A stretch of 64,000 nucleotides of DNA, from positions 1 through 64,000 of the forward strand of contig JAFGIX010000003.1 of NCBI GenBank assembly GCA_016929395.1, written 5' to 3'. The position numbers and the translations under genes were made by a program. Positions 17,540 through 26,606 of this stretch are shown one piece after another. Under the pieces are notes generated by a model. That model was not told the origin of the DNA. It did not search any database and worked only from the letters and a program-made list of their open reading frames with translations. This stretch comes from Candidatus Zymogenus saltonus (GTDB taxonomy: Bacteria > Desulfobacterota > Zymogenia > Zymogenales > Zymogenaceae). How positions within the stretch are numbered: position 1 is the first letter of the stretch; each line of letters begins with the position of its first letter.

Positions 17540-18166
17540 ATGAAGCATAAAAACGTAATAACCGATTTTTCGTCGAGGGAACACACGCCCGCGGTCGACG
17601 AGACCGCCTTCGTCCATCCCCTGGGCGCCGTAATAGGAAACGTGACGATCGGAAGGAGGGTATTGGTCTCCCCCTTCGCCTCGGTTCGAGGGGACGAGGG
17701 CCAGCCCCTCTTTGTCGGCGATGAATCAAATGTTCAGGACGGGGTGATTATCCATGCCCTTGAGACCGAAGAGGATGGAGTAGAAATACCGAAAAACCTC
17801 GTCGAGGCGGACGGGAAAAAGTACGCCGTATACATCGGCAAGCGGGTCTCTCTGGCCCATCAGGTTCAGATCCACGGACCGGCCAAGGTCGACGACGACA
17901 CGTTTATAGGAATGCAGACCCTCGTCTTCAAATCGGAGGTGGGAAAGAGCGCAGTGGTGGAGCCGGGATGCATCCTGATGGGGGTCAAGGTGGCCGGGGG
18001 CCGCTACGTCCCCGCGGGAACGGTGCTGAAGGATCAGGGAGATGCGGACAGGTTGCCTTCGATCACCAACGATTACCCCTTCAAGACGTTGAACGCCGGT
18101 GTCGTCCACGTGAACACCGCCTTGGCCGACGGATACAACAAGGCCGAATTTTTCAAGAATAAGTGA
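17540..18166 (+). CDS. Gamma-class carbonic anhydrase, Cam-like
   Basis: Left-handed beta-helix zinc or iron enzyme interconverting CO2 and bicarbonate. The 208 residues contain the three metal histidines H72, H107 and H112 (VIIHALE, SLAHQVQIHGPA). The active-site glutamates expected for the catalytic Cam subclass are also visible: E53 in RGDEGQP and E75 in HALE, with the extended acidic loop of Cam around 75-95 (ETEEDGVEIPKNLVEADGK), which CamH and YrdA-type homologues lack. No signal peptide is seen, unlike archaeal Cam. It is a single-gene unit with its own downstream hairpin. Confidence 0.85.
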   Translation: MKHKNVITDFSSREHTPAVDETAFVHPLGAVIGNVTIGRRVLVSPFASVRGDEGQPLFVGDESNVQDGVIIHALETEEDGVEIPKNLVEADGKKYAVYIGKRVSLAHQVQIHGPAKVDDDTFIGMQTLVFKSEVGKSAVVEPGCILMGVKVAGGRYVPAGTVLKDQGDADRLPSITNDYPFKTLNAGVVHVNTALADGYNKAEFFKNK

Positions 18167-18285
18167 TAGTCTAAGCTTAAGGCCGGTGGGGACGTGGGGC
18201 AAATGACGGGGGGATAAAGGTGCAATCCGATCACTCAACGTCTAGAGGGCAATATATATAAATTGAAATTAAATAAAAATAAAGG

Positions 18286-18312
18286 GGCGGATTTTGGATC
18301 CGCCACTTTATT
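18286..18312 (+). terminator. Terminator after the carbonic anhydrase gene
   Basis: Perfect 7-bp stem GGCGGAT (18286-18292) with ATCCGCC (18298-18304), then ACTTTATTT. The rest of the 18167-18520 gap shows nothing else recognisable. Confidence 0.7.
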
Positions 18313-18520
18313 TGGTTAATTTGGTTGGTGAGGCAAGGGGAATTCGTTCGTGCCGAAAAGGGTTTGGAAGAAGACTCGTCCTAAAAGCCGAGAGTCCTGC
18401 CGTTTCGGGAAAGGCCTTCTACACTCGGAAATTATCGGCCCCCTTTCAATGAAGGATTTCATCGGCCCCCGGGAGACCAAAAACTGGCCGTCATCCCTAT
18501 CCAAATACCTCCGACCTCCC

Positions 18521-19030
18521 CTAAATCTTGTCGAGATCTCCATATTTCAATTTAGAGATCAGCGAGCCTACGATCGAACCGATGTACCTGTTGATGTAAT
18601 AGAATATCCCCATGTCGATAAGCTCGACCAGGTGGCCGTCCGGGTCTTTAAGGAACATGACCTCCGTCCCCTCGACCAACATCGGCCCCGAGACGGTATC
18701 AATCCCGGCCTCGGCCAGACGTTTTTTCGCCCTCTTGATGTTTCCCACGTCCAGGGCGACGTGCGTCATGGCGGGGCGGTCGGGGTCGGCCTTAGCCCCG
18801 CTTTTCAGATGGGGCAGCTCGAAGAGCTCGATTATCGTTCCCCACCCCGTCCGGAGGACGGCGAACTTCACCTTTTGATCGTCCTTGAGCCCGTATACCT
18901 CCTTGATCACCCCGGACGGCAGCTCCTTGATCGAGATGATCGGAAATTCCAGGACCTCGGTGTAGAACCGGAGGCTCTTTTTTAAATCTTTGACCGCCAT
19001 CCCCACCTGGCTCAATCCCTTTATTCTCAT
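18521..19030 (-). CDS. VOC (glyoxalase/dioxygenase-fold) protein
   Basis: A 169-residue protein with two beta-alpha-beta-beta-beta repeats of the vicinal oxygen chelate fold: QVGMAVKDLKKSLRFYTEVL at the N-terminus and THVALDVGNIKRAKKRLAEAG in the middle, ending in the signature FLKDPDGHLVELI. Candidate metal ligands are the first-repeat histidine/glutamate positions and E in DGHLVEL. The ATG at 19030 is chosen because GGGGAG lies 5 nt upstream; an in-frame TTG farther out has none. The C-terminal 35 residues are a tail beyond the usual domain. Substrate unknown. Confidence 0.82.
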   Translation of the reverse strand: MRIKGLSQVGMAVKDLKKSLRFYTEVLEFPIISIKELPSGVIKEVYGLKDDQKVKFAVLRTGWGTIIELFELPHLKSGAKADPDRPAMTHVALDVGNIKRAKKRLAEAGIDTVSGPMLVEGTEVMFLKDPDGHLVELIDMGIFYYINRYIGSIVGSLISKLKYGDLDKI

Positions 19031-19085
19031 TTTACTCCCCGCTTGAGACGTCAACCGTCCGTTAATCGCCGCGGTTTGACAGTAT

Positions 19086-20030
19086 TTATTCGTTGGCGAA
19101 GTTTGTGATTAGACCGTTTACCAGATCAGCCTTCTCCTCCTGGGGCATGTGTCCCGTCTCTGGGAATACGACGGCGCTGGAACCCTTGATATCCCGGGTG
19201 AAGTTCTCGACGACGTCGACGGAGATAAGCCTGTCATTTGACCCCCAGATAACAAGGGTCGGCGCCGCGATGTTTTTGATCTCCCCCTCCTTAAAGGGGT
19301 AGTTCTTTAAGAGGTTTCTCATTACAATAAGTGGGACCTTTCTGGCGTACTCGGTCTTGTAGACGTTGTAGTAGGAGTCCACTACGTCGTCGGTCACAAA
19401 GGAGTTGTCGTAGTAAGGCCCTCCCTTCAGGGAATGCTCCAGTACCGAGCGATGGTTGAGGGACATGAGGACCTCGCCCACAACCGGATATCCCATCAGG
19501 GCAAAGACCAGAAACCGCCTCTTGACTTCGGCGTATCCTACAGAATCGATGAGCACGAGCTTTGCCACCCTGTCCGGATGATTGAGCGCCGTCTTCATGG
19601 CGATCCCCCCTCCCATCGAGTTCCCGACAAGTATAGCCTTTTTGATCTTCATGGCGTCCATGAACTTGACAATGAAATCGGCGTAGCCGTCGAGGTCGTA
19701 CTGAAAGTCCTTAGGCTTGTCGCTGTAGCCGAAGCCGGGCAGGTCGAGGGCGTATACCGGAAACTTCTTTCCTAAATCCTCAATGTTGAACCTCCAGGTG
19801 TAGAGGCTCGCCGTAAATCCGTGAATCAGAATGATAGGCGTCTTATTGCTGTTTTCAAGCCCCTCGACCCGGACGTGGAGGTTAATCCCGTCGACGTTGG
19901 TGAAGGAGCCGTAGTCGACAAGGTCGACCGCCGGCACCGGGGCCTTTAATTCCTGCACGGCGTAGTTTACGCCGAGGGCAACGGCCAGGGCCAAGATTAG
20001 AATCAAGATAACTCCCAATAATTTTTTCAT
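19086..20030 (-). CDS. Membrane-anchored alpha/beta-hydrolase
   Basis: A 314-residue alpha/beta-hydrolase with an N-terminal hydrophobic anchor or signal (about 4-24). The oxyanion-hole motif is ILIHGFTAS near residue 68, the nucleophile elbow is VGNSMGGG near 140, the acid is likely Asp in WGSNDRLIS near 266 and the base His in ETGHMPQEE near 294. The whole triad is therefore visible. Good ribosome binding site GGAGGTAATAG before the ATG. It resembles epoxide-hydrolase/C-C bond hydrolase-like proteins; the substrate is not inferable. Confidence 0.85.
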   Translation of the reverse strand: MKKLLGVILILILALAVALGVNYAVQELKAPVPAVDLVDYGSFTNVDGINLHVRVEGLENSNKTPIILIHGFTASLYTWRFNIEDLGKKFPVYALDLPGFGYSDKPKDFQYDLDGYADFIVKFMDAMKIKKAILVGNSMGGGIAMKTALNHPDRVAKLVLIDSVGYAEVKRRFLVFALMGYPVVGEVLMSLNHRSVLEHSLKGGPYYDNSFVTDDVVDSYYNVYKTEYARKVPLIVMRNLLKNYPFKEGEIKNIAAPTLVIWGSNDRLISVDVVENFTRDIKGSSAVVFPETGHMPQEEKADLVNGLITNFANE

Positions 20031-20310
20031 CTATTACCTCCTGTGGTAAATGATCGCGGTAAATGCAAATATTGCTCCATCGCATCTGGGACTGAAAACA
20101 ACCATCGTATCGTACCATAGAAGACGTTTCTTAGGAAAGAATATTTTGAATATTTGCTGCTCTTGATTAAAGGATGGATCGGCGTCCTTCCCTCAAAGGA
20201 CTTTTCAACATATAACGGCGGCGTCTTTAGACTATGTTGATTTTTTCCGTTGAAATTTGAGATGCCGGTTGTCGAAGGTAAAGAAATGGTGATATATAAG
20301 TAGTCATCCT

Positions 20311-20865
20311 TTACTCGTCCTTCCGGTCGTCTCCCCCGTGGGTATAACCGTCCGTATTGGACGCCCCCCGGATGTGGTCTATGAATCGCCCTCTCCCCTC
20401 CGTACCCTCGAGCCAGCCGCAGTTTGCGTCCTCCTTTGCGTCGAGGTCTTTGAAATACGGCTTGATGTCGAGGAGGGGGGTGTTGTCTAACAGGTCCATG
20501 GAGGATGTAAATAGCTCGTTTGCCTCGATGCGAAGGACCTTCACTATCGAGAGCCCAATCGGGTTCGGCCGGCTGGAGGACCTGCTGGCAAACAGCCCCA
20601 CCTCTCTTCCCCCGGCCCAGGGGGGCGACACCTTCATCCTCCCTCCGGCTCCAGCCCTGTTCAGGTAGGACAAGACGTAGATATACCTGAATTTGGAGAG
20701 CTCCTCGAGGCCCGCCTCGTACTCGGGGAGCAGGATGATTTTGAATTCCCCATCGCCGGTCTCCGATTCGATAGGCTGAAAGGGCGCCGTTTCCCTGTAG
20801 GGCGTTCTTATCGTCCCTATCGGTTTCAGGTGGATGTCGAGGAGATCCCCGCTCTTTTTGGACAT
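20311..20865 (-). CDS. trmO: TrmO/TsaA-type tRNA m6t6A37 methyltransferase
   Basis: A 184-residue beta-barrel SAM enzyme of the TsaA (UPF0066) family. The start PIGTIRTPYRE, the conserved RPNPIGLS near residue 99 and LLDNTPLLDIKPYF near 124-137 are characteristic. TrmO methylates N6 of threonylcarbamoyladenosine 37 in some tRNAs; tsaB, which helps make that base, is elsewhere in this window. Archaeal and bacterial homologues differ in specificity, so the exact target is an inference. Strong ribosome binding site AAGGAGGAG upstream. Confidence 0.85.
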   Translation of the reverse strand: MSKKSGDLLDIHLKPIGTIRTPYRETAPFQPIESETGDGEFKIILLPEYEAGLEELSKFRYIYVLSYLNRAGAGGRMKVSPPWAGGREVGLFASRSSSRPNPIGLSIVKVLRIEANELFTSSMDLLDNTPLLDIKPYFKDLDAKEDANCGWLEGTEGRGRFIDHIRGASNTDGYTHGGDDRKDE

Positions 20866-20946
20866 ATCTGCTCCTCCTTATTTTTAACGATTTCAAGAGA
20901 GGTCGGGGGCGGATATCTATCGGCCAACAAAGCAGAATTGAGACGA

Positions 20947-21753
20947 TCACTCCCCGTTAAGAAGCGTCTTCGCAAGCTCTATGGCGTTTTTGGCGGCGGA
21001 GCCAGCGTGGCAGTTGTTGAAAAAGACCATCGTCGTCGTCGCCTTCATGGCGAGATTCACGATGTCCTCCAGGAGCTCTGCCAGCTCGTCTTTCGAGTAG
21101 AGGTAGTCGTATCGCACCTCGAGGGGGGCGTTGTACCAGTTTTTGTTCCTGCCGTGGAGCCGAACGTAGGCGAGGTCCGTGGTTGCCACGGGATTGAATG
21201 GCATAAGGCCCCTTATCTTCGGCTCGTCCACGACGCAGTAGCCAAGGCCGTTCCTCCTCAAAAAATCGATCGCCTCCTCCCCGTGCCAGTTTCTGTTCCT
21301 GAACTCGATGACCGTCGGTATATCCCCCATTCTCTCCCTGAATCTCTTGAGGTAATCGAGGTTTTCTCCCCTGTTGTGAAAGGAGTAGGGAAACTGCGCC
21401 AGGACACAGGTGAGCTTTCCCTCGTCTATCAGCGGGAAGAGGGAGGCGTTGAACCTCTCGAACGCCCCGGAGTTTTCGGCCATCTCCTCCCTCTTCTTGT
21501 CGCCCCAGAGGTCGTGGGTCATCGACCGGTGCGCCTTCACCACAAAGCTGAAGTCGCCGGATGTCTTGTCGCTCATCGAGGATAAGGTTTTTGCCGAGGG
21601 CATGGCGTAATAAGTGTAGTTTATCTCGACCGCCTTGAGGCCGAGCTCCTCCTCGTAGAACCTGAGCCACTCCCGCTTGTTAAGACCAACGGGATAGACG
21701 GGGCCGACCCAGTCGTCAAAGGAGAAGCCGCTCGTCCCGATCCTTATATCCAT
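20947..21753 (-). CDS. DUF72 (YecE-like) protein
   Basis: A 268-residue TIM-barrel-like protein of the DUF72 family. It begins with the family signature IRIGTSGFSFDDWVGPVYP, followed by the block VEINYTYYAMPS near 43-54, FVVKAHRSMTHD, a central VIEFRNRNW and a C-terminal VFFNNCHAGSAAKNA. Its biochemical activity is not known to me. It lies 33 bp after an SDR gene on the same strand, so they may be cotranscribed. Confidence 0.9.
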   Translation of the reverse strand: MDIRIGTSGFSFDDWVGPVYPVGLNKREWLRFYEEELGLKAVEINYTYYAMPSAKTLSSMSDKTSGDFSFVVKAHRSMTHDLWGDKKREEMAENSGAFERFNASLFPLIDEGKLTCVLAQFPYSFHNRGENLDYLKRFRERMGDIPTVIEFRNRNWHGEEAIDFLRRNGLGYCVVDEPKIRGLMPFNPVATTDLAYVRLHGRNKNWYNAPLEVRYDYLYSKDELAELLEDIVNLAMKATTTMVFFNNCHAGSAAKNAIELAKTLLNGE

Positions 21754-21786
21754 CCGCCCGCCTTGAAAAAGAAATTGAGTGAATCA

Positions 21787-22647
21787 TCAAATCTTTTTCA
21801 GGTTGTAGTATCCCTTGAGGATGTACTCCCTGAGCCGCTGGGGAACGAGCTTAAGCGCAATGTAGGATGACACCGCCCCCTTCCCCGCCGGGTACCTGAT
21901 TCGGGGAGACCTCGTCTTTATTACTTTATAGACCACCCTCGCCACGTCCTCCGGGGGGCCGGCGTTCTTCACATTTCCCCTCACCACGTCGACGACATTT
22001 TTGTACGGCTTGGTGTACTGGTCCGTCTTCGCCTCTGTTATGAGGTGGTGGGAGGCGATGTCGGTCTTGATGTCCCCCGGCTCCACGAGGACGACCCCGA
22101 TATTCTGGTGGAAAAGCTCCATCCTGATCGACTCCGTCAGTCCCTCGAGGGCGAACTTCGATGAGGCGTAGAAGGACTGGAACGGTATCCCCACGACTCC
22201 CGCCAGAGACCCCACGTTGATGATGAGCCCGCCCCCGGTTTTTCGCATCTCCGGCAAGACCGCCCTGATCGTGTTCACTATCCCGAAGAAGTTCGTCTCG
22301 AATATCGCCCTCCCCTGGTCGTCCGGCATCTCCTCGAAGGGGCCGAGGTGGCTTATGCCGGCATTGTTTACGAGGACGTCTATCCCCCCCATGATATCTA
22401 TCGCGTCCACCAGCCCCTTTTTGACGGAGTGGTTATCCGTAACATCCATTGAGACGAACCTGAAGGGACAATCTTTCGCGAGTCCTTTGGAGAGCTTCGA
22501 TATATTTCTCGTAGTGCCCACGACCGAAAACTCGCCCCCGTCTCCCCTCTTAGCCAAGAATCGGGCGATGGCGAAGCCTATCCCCATCGAAGCCCCTGTG
22601 ACGAGAACACGTTTTTTATTGAAACCGTCTGAACCGCTTTTGACCAT
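21787..22647 (-). CDS. Short-chain dehydrogenase/reductase
   Basis: A classical SDR of 286 residues. The NAD(P)-binding TGASMGIG lies near residue 17, VNNAGISH near 92, and the catalytic serine and YASSK (Tyr, Lys) near 147-163. The extra C-terminal region of about 40 residues ends with a basic, helix-rich tail. Substrate not inferable; such genes often act on lipids, sugars or quinones. It heads a minus-strand pair with the DUF72 gene. Confidence 0.88.
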   Translation of the reverse strand: MVKSGSDGFNKKRVLVTGASMGIGFAIARFLAKRGDGGEFSVVGTTRNISKLSKGLAKDCPFRFVSMDVTDNHSVKKGLVDAIDIMGGIDVLVNNAGISHLGPFEEMPDDQGRAIFETNFFGIVNTIRAVLPEMRKTGGGLIINVGSLAGVVGIPFQSFYASSKFALEGLTESIRMELFHQNIGVVLVEPGDIKTDIASHHLITEAKTDQYTKPYKNVVDVVRGNVKNAGPPEDVARVVYKVIKTRSPRIRYPAGKGAVSSYIALKLVPQRLREYILKGYYNLKKI

Positions 22648-22847
22648 TCTCTACCTCATCCCCCTTTCTTTGGAGATGAGTATATGAGATGGCTCGATAC
22701 GTGTCAATATTAATCGGCCGGCGGGAGGAAACGGAAGAGTTGCTGGCAAAAGTTTTATGGCCTTTTTGCCCTTTAAAAGGTATAATCTTTTTAAGGTTTC
22801 AGTTTCGCACAGAGGGAAATAGAAAATATAAAAATCGGGGGTGACCG

Positions 22848-24269
22848 ATGAAGAAGGTCGAAAAACCGTGGGGATACGAGATCATATACGCCGAGAACGA
22901 AAGCTACGTCGGGAAGATCCTCCACGTCCTGAAGGGGGAGATGCTAAGTCTCCAGTACCACCAGTTCAAGGACGAGACCTTGTATCTTTTATCCGGCCTC
23001 GTTGAGCTTTTTGTGGAGGAGGGAGGCGAGCTTAAGAAGATTACGATGAAGCCCGGGGATACCTACAGAGTGGGGCCGAAGATAAAGCACCGGATATCCG
23101 CTCTCGAGGAGTCGGACGTACTGGAGGCGTCGACGCCGGAGGTTCACGACGTTATTCGCCTCGAGGACAAATACGGGAGGGTATCCAAGAACAAGTACGG
23201 CGTAATCATGGCCGGCGGCTCCGGGATTCGCCTCTGGCCGAGGAGCAGGAGAAAGAGGCCCAAGCAGCTTTTAGACATCATCAGCACGGAGCCGATGATC
23301 AGGGAGACGATAAAGAGGATAAGGGGCGTCATATCAGAGGACAACATCGTGGTCGTGGCCAACGAGGAGCACCGCGCCGAGCTTGAAAAGGAGATCCCGG
23401 AGATTCCCGACAACAATATTATTTTCGAGCCGATGGCCAGAAACACCGCCACCTGCATCGGCCTTGCGGCAATGCTGATCAAGAGGATGAACCCGGAGGG
23501 GGTTATGGCGGTGTTTCCCGCCGACCACCTGATCACGGAGGACGAGACCTTCGCGAACCTCCTCGAGACCGCCTTCGAGCTGGCCTCCCAGACCGACATG
23601 CTGATCACCCTCGGCATGATGCCCACGTATCCCGAGACCGGCTACGGCTACATAAAGGGGGGGGAGCTCTTTCGGAGCTTCAGCGGATTCGACTTTTTCA
23701 GGGTCGACGAGTTTCAGGAGAAGCCGGAGAGGGGGAGGGCGGAGGAGTTCCTGAAGTCTAGCGAGTACTACTGGAACGCCGGGATATTCGTCTGGAAGGC
23801 GAGGGTGATCCTGGAGTCGATTAAAAAGCACCTGCCGGAGCTTCACGCTTCCCTACTGGAGATTTCCGAGGGACTGGACAAAAAGGCCGAGCTTCCGAAG
23901 CTCCTCAATGACATTTATCCCAAGATCGAGCCTATCTCGATAGACTTCGGTGTCTTGGAGCGGGCGGACAACGTCCTTGTGGTTCCGGGGGACATCGGCT
24001 GGAGCGACCTGGGCGGCTGGGCGGCCCTCGACGGGCTTATCGAGAAGAAGGGGGCGGATAACAACATAACGTGGTCGAAGCACATCAGCATAGACACGAA
24101 GGAGTGCATCATCTACAGCCCTAAGAAGCTCGTCGCGACGATCGGCCTTGAGGGGATCATCATAGTGGAGACGGACGACGCCCTCCTCGTCTCGACCAAG
24201 GAGCGCGCCCAGGACGTGAAGCTGGTGGTGGAGAAGCTCAAGGAGTCGGGGCTGGAGGAGTATCTCTAA
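22848..24269 (+). CDS. Cupin / mannose-1-phosphate guanylyltransferase fusion, permuted domain order
   Basis: Makes GDP-mannose from GTP and mannose-1-phosphate. Of 473 residues, about 1-112 form a cupin of the type II phosphomannose isomerase kind (KPWGYE start, LSLQYHQFKDE, ending DVIRLEDKYGR), and about 115-473 form the nucleotidyltransferase (VIMAGGSGIRLWP at 119-131, KRPKQLL, FPADHLI, WNAGIFVWK). In the usual bifunctional ManC/AlgA protein the guanylyltransferase comes first and the isomerase last; here the order is reversed. Followed 17 bp later by a phosphohexomutase, giving a compact GDP-mannose supply unit. Confidence 0.88.
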   Translation: MKKVEKPWGYEIIYAENESYVGKILHVLKGEMLSLQYHQFKDETLYLLSGLVELFVEEGGELKKITMKPGDTYRVGPKIKHRISALEESDVLEASTPEVHDVIRLEDKYGRVSKNKYGVIMAGGSGIRLWPRSRRKRPKQLLDIISTEPMIRETIKRIRGVISEDNIVVVANEEHRAELEKEIPEIPDNNIIFEPMARNTATCIGLAAMLIKRMNPEGVMAVFPADHLITEDETFANLLETAFELASQTDMLITLGMMPTYPETGYGYIKGGELFRSFSGFDFFRVDEFQEKPERGRAEEFLKSSEYYWNAGIFVWKARVILESIKKHLPELHASLLEISEGLDKKAELPKLLNDIYPKIEPISIDFGVLERADNVLVVPGDIGWSDLGGWAALDGLIEKKGADNNITWSKHISIDTKECIIYSPKKLVATIGLEGIIIVETDDALLVSTKERAQDVKLVVEKLKESGLEEYL

Positions 24270-24286
24270 ATTGAGCGGCGGCGGCA

Positions 24287-25690
24287 ATGGACCCTAAGAT
24301 CTTCAGGGAATACGATATCCGGGGCGTCTACGGGCGCGACCTGACCGAGGACGGAGCAAAGAGAATCGGCTTCGCCTACGGGAGGCTGTTGAAAGAGCGC
24401 ATCGGCGTAGAAGACCCTAAGATTACGGTCGGGAGGGACGGGAGGAGAAGCGCCGCCCCGGTCTTCGACGCCCTCGTCTCCGGGCTTAACGCCGCCGGCG
24501 TTGCGGTCGTGGACATCGGGCTCTGCCCCACTCCCGTCCTCTACTTCTCCCTCTTCAACCTCCCGGTATCCGGGGGGATAATGATCACCGCGAGCCACAA
24601 CCCGCCGGAGTACAACGGCTTCAAGATGTGCGTAGGAACCCAGGCGATCTACGGGGACGATATAAGGGCGATCAGGGAGTTGGCGGGGGACGCCCCGCCT
24701 AAAGGGGTCTCTAAAGAGAAGATCAAAACCCACGATACAATCTTCGACTATAGTAAATACCTGAAGGAGAAATTCGAGGAATTTAAGGAGCTGAATGTAA
24801 AGAGTCCCTTGAAGGTCGTCCTCGACTCCGCTAACGGGACGGCGGGCCCGGTGGCCCCTCGACTGTTCCGCTCGCTGGGGATTACCGTCCACGAGCTATA
24901 CAGCGAGGTGGACGGCGACTTCCCGAACCACCCCCCCGACCCCACCGACGAGGCGAACCTCGAAGAGCTGAAGCGGGCGGTCCTGGATACGAGGGCCGAC
25001 TTCGGCATAGGATTCGACGGCGACGCGGACAGGGTGGGTATCGTGGACGACAGGGGCAGGGTCGTGGTGGGGGATCAGCTCATGACGATATTCTCGCGCG
25101 ACATCCTTGAAACAAACCCCGGCGCGGTCGTGATCGGGGACGTGAAGTGCTCCAAGGTGATGTACGACGAGATCGAGCGGGCCGGGGGGAGGGCCGTCAT
25201 GTTCAAGACGGGCCACTCGCTGATCAAAAAAAAGATGAACGACACCGGGGCGCTGCTGGCGGGGGAGATGAGCGGGCATATCTTTTTCAAGCACGACTAC
25301 TTCGGCTACGACGACGGCATCTACACGGGCCTGAGGCTATGCGAGATAATTGCAAAGGAGAAGGCCGCCGGTGGTGTGACCCTAAGTCGTATGGTCGACG
25401 CGCTCCCGAAGATGCACAACACGCCCGAGATCCGCGTTCCGGTGGATGAGGAAAAAAAGTTCGAGGTCGTTGAGGCGGTGAAGAAAAGACTAAAGGGCAA
25501 ATATAAAAAATATCATGTCAACGACATCGACGGCGTGAGGGTCGACTTCGCCGACGGCTGGGGGCTTATCCGGGCCTCTAACACGGAGCCGGCGCTGGTC
25601 ATGCGCTTCGAGGCGGAGACGGAAGAGAGGCTTGGGGAGATCGAGGCCTTTTTCAAAGGTGAGCTCGAGCGGGTGGGCGCGGGGGTGTAG
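24287..25690 (+). CDS. manB: Phosphomannomutase/phosphoglucomutase
   Basis: Interconverts hexose 6- and 1-phosphates, feeding mannose-1-phosphate to the guanylyltransferase encoded just upstream. The 467 residues have the phosphoserine loop TASHNPPEYNG (S103), the metal loop DGDADR near 245, the sugar-binding loop GEMSGH near 326, and the C-terminal phosphate-binding RASNTEPA. Length is normal for the AlgC/ManB type. It may also act on glucose phosphates. Confidence 0.93.
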   Translation: MDPKIFREYDIRGVYGRDLTEDGAKRIGFAYGRLLKERIGVEDPKITVGRDGRRSAAPVFDALVSGLNAAGVAVVDIGLCPTPVLYFSLFNLPVSGGIMITASHNPPEYNGFKMCVGTQAIYGDDIRAIRELAGDAPPKGVSKEKIKTHDTIFDYSKYLKEKFEEFKELNVKSPLKVVLDSANGTAGPVAPRLFRSLGITVHELYSEVDGDFPNHPPDPTDEANLEELKRAVLDTRADFGIGFDGDADRVGIVDDRGRVVVGDQLMTIFSRDILETNPGAVVIGDVKCSKVMYDEIERAGGRAVMFKTGHSLIKKKMNDTGALLAGEMSGHIFFKHDYFGYDDGIYTGLRLCEIIAKEKAAGGVTLSRMVDALPKMHNTPEIRVPVDEEKKFEVVEAVKKRLKGKYKKYHVNDIDGVRVDFADGWGLIRASNTEPALVMRFEAETEERLGEIEAFFKGELERVGAGV

Positions 25691-25710
25691 GGGGGGTAGT
25701 TATTTCAATT

Positions 25711-25728
25711 ATTTTGTCCCGACAAAAT
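25711..25728. promoter_or_regulatory. 18-bp palindromic operator candidate
   Basis: ATTTTGTC-CC-GACAAAAT, a perfect 8-bp inverted repeat with a 2-bp centre, ending three bases before the -35 of the promoter of the following A+T-rich gene. A 2-nt loop makes it a poor RNA hairpin and a good dimeric repressor site. Confidence 0.55.
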
Positions 25729-25731
25729 TAC

Positions 25732-25760
25732 TTGACATAAGTTTTTTTAAGGGTTTTAAT
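25732..25760 (+). promoter_or_regulatory. Sigma70-type promoter of the A+T-rich cassette
   Basis: -35 TTGACA (25732-25737), 17-bp spacer, -10 TTTAAT (25755-25760), 30 nt before the ATG. Confidence 0.7.
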
Positions 25761-25790
25761 GCTTAAAAATAGTAGTAGTGAGAGTATAAG

Positions 25791-26510
25791 ATGAATAAAA
25801 ACATAAGAATCCTTATTCTTGTTTTTGTTGTCTTGCTTTTAGCTGGGATTTTTGTTTTAAGTAACTACTTTGAAATAAATCCTTATTTGAATATTTTAAG
25901 TGCTGTGTCAAGTTTTATTCTTGTTGTAGTAATTTACCTACAATTAGAAATAATGAGTCGACAAACTGAAATTTTAAACAGGCAAACAGAATACATAGAC
26001 AAACCTTTAGAAATTATCATTACTCGGCATAGCAGTTTATCGGATTTTTTTAACCCAACACCTGATTTAGAAAAAATCTTTGTTAAATATTTAGATAAAG
26101 ATAAGTTAAATATCGTAAAGGAAGAAGAAACAAAAATAATGCAAGAAGCTGACTACATTTATTTTCTAATTAGATTTAGAAACCCCAGTATAAATACTAA
26201 TACTATTGATATAATCGAAATTCGAATTGATATCAATTCATTTGATTTTGATGTAAAGGACGACAAAAATAGTGATTATTCAAAATTTAAATCTATGATA
26301 ATACCTCCGGGAGAATCAAAGGAACTATTTTTTAGATTTAAAAAGGACCAGGGATCCGTATATTTTTCACGTCAAAAAGTAAAAGAGGATATATTCGTAG
26401 ACCTATTTAAAAATGCATATTCAATGGAAATATTAATAGTAGATGTCCGAAGAAATACTTATCTTCCGATAAAAATACCACCATCCTCATTTTCATTAGA
26501 AGAATTGTAA
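25791..26510 (+). CDS. Unknown membrane protein of the A+T-rich cassette
   Basis: A 239-residue protein not recognised as a named family. Two hydrophobic helices (about 6-25 and 33-52) are followed by a heptad-like linker (LEIMSRQTEILNRQTEYI) and a soluble domain (about 70-239) with alternating strands and charged turns, such as IYFLIRFRNPSINTNTIDII and MIIPPGESKELFFRF, suggesting a beta-sandwich. Its base composition and codon use are strongly A+T-biased compared with both neighbours, a sign of recent acquisition. It has its own promoter and palindromic operator. The general plan, paired helices then a QTE-rich linker then a beta domain, is common among uncharacterised accessory proteins. 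Confidence 0.7.
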   Translation: MNKNIRILILVFVVLLLAGIFVLSNYFEINPYLNILSAVSSFILVVVIYLQLEIMSRQTEILNRQTEYIDKPLEIIITRHSSLSDFFNPTPDLEKIFVKYLDKDKLNIVKEEETKIMQEADYIYFLIRFRNPSINTNTIDIIEIRIDINSFDFDVKDDKNSDYSKFKSMIIPPGESKELFFRFKKDQGSVYFSRQKVKEDIFVDLFKNAYSMEILIVDVRRNTYLPIKIPPSSFSLEEL

Positions 26511-26606
26511 AACATAAAACTTTAATTTATTCGTCCTCAAACTTATTCTTCTTAAATATGTTTTAAAATGAAGGGAGTGTTTAGGATATTTAAGGAGGGA
26601 TTGATC

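Noticed and set aside
18350-18985. 211-codon plus-strand open frame
   Set aside because: Antisense to the VOC gene; the minus-strand product has the glyoxalase-fold signature and a ribosome binding site.
20027-20950. 307-codon minus-strand frame overlapping trmO
   Set aside because: Same strand but a different frame from trmO; the product is basic and low in complexity, with no family pattern.
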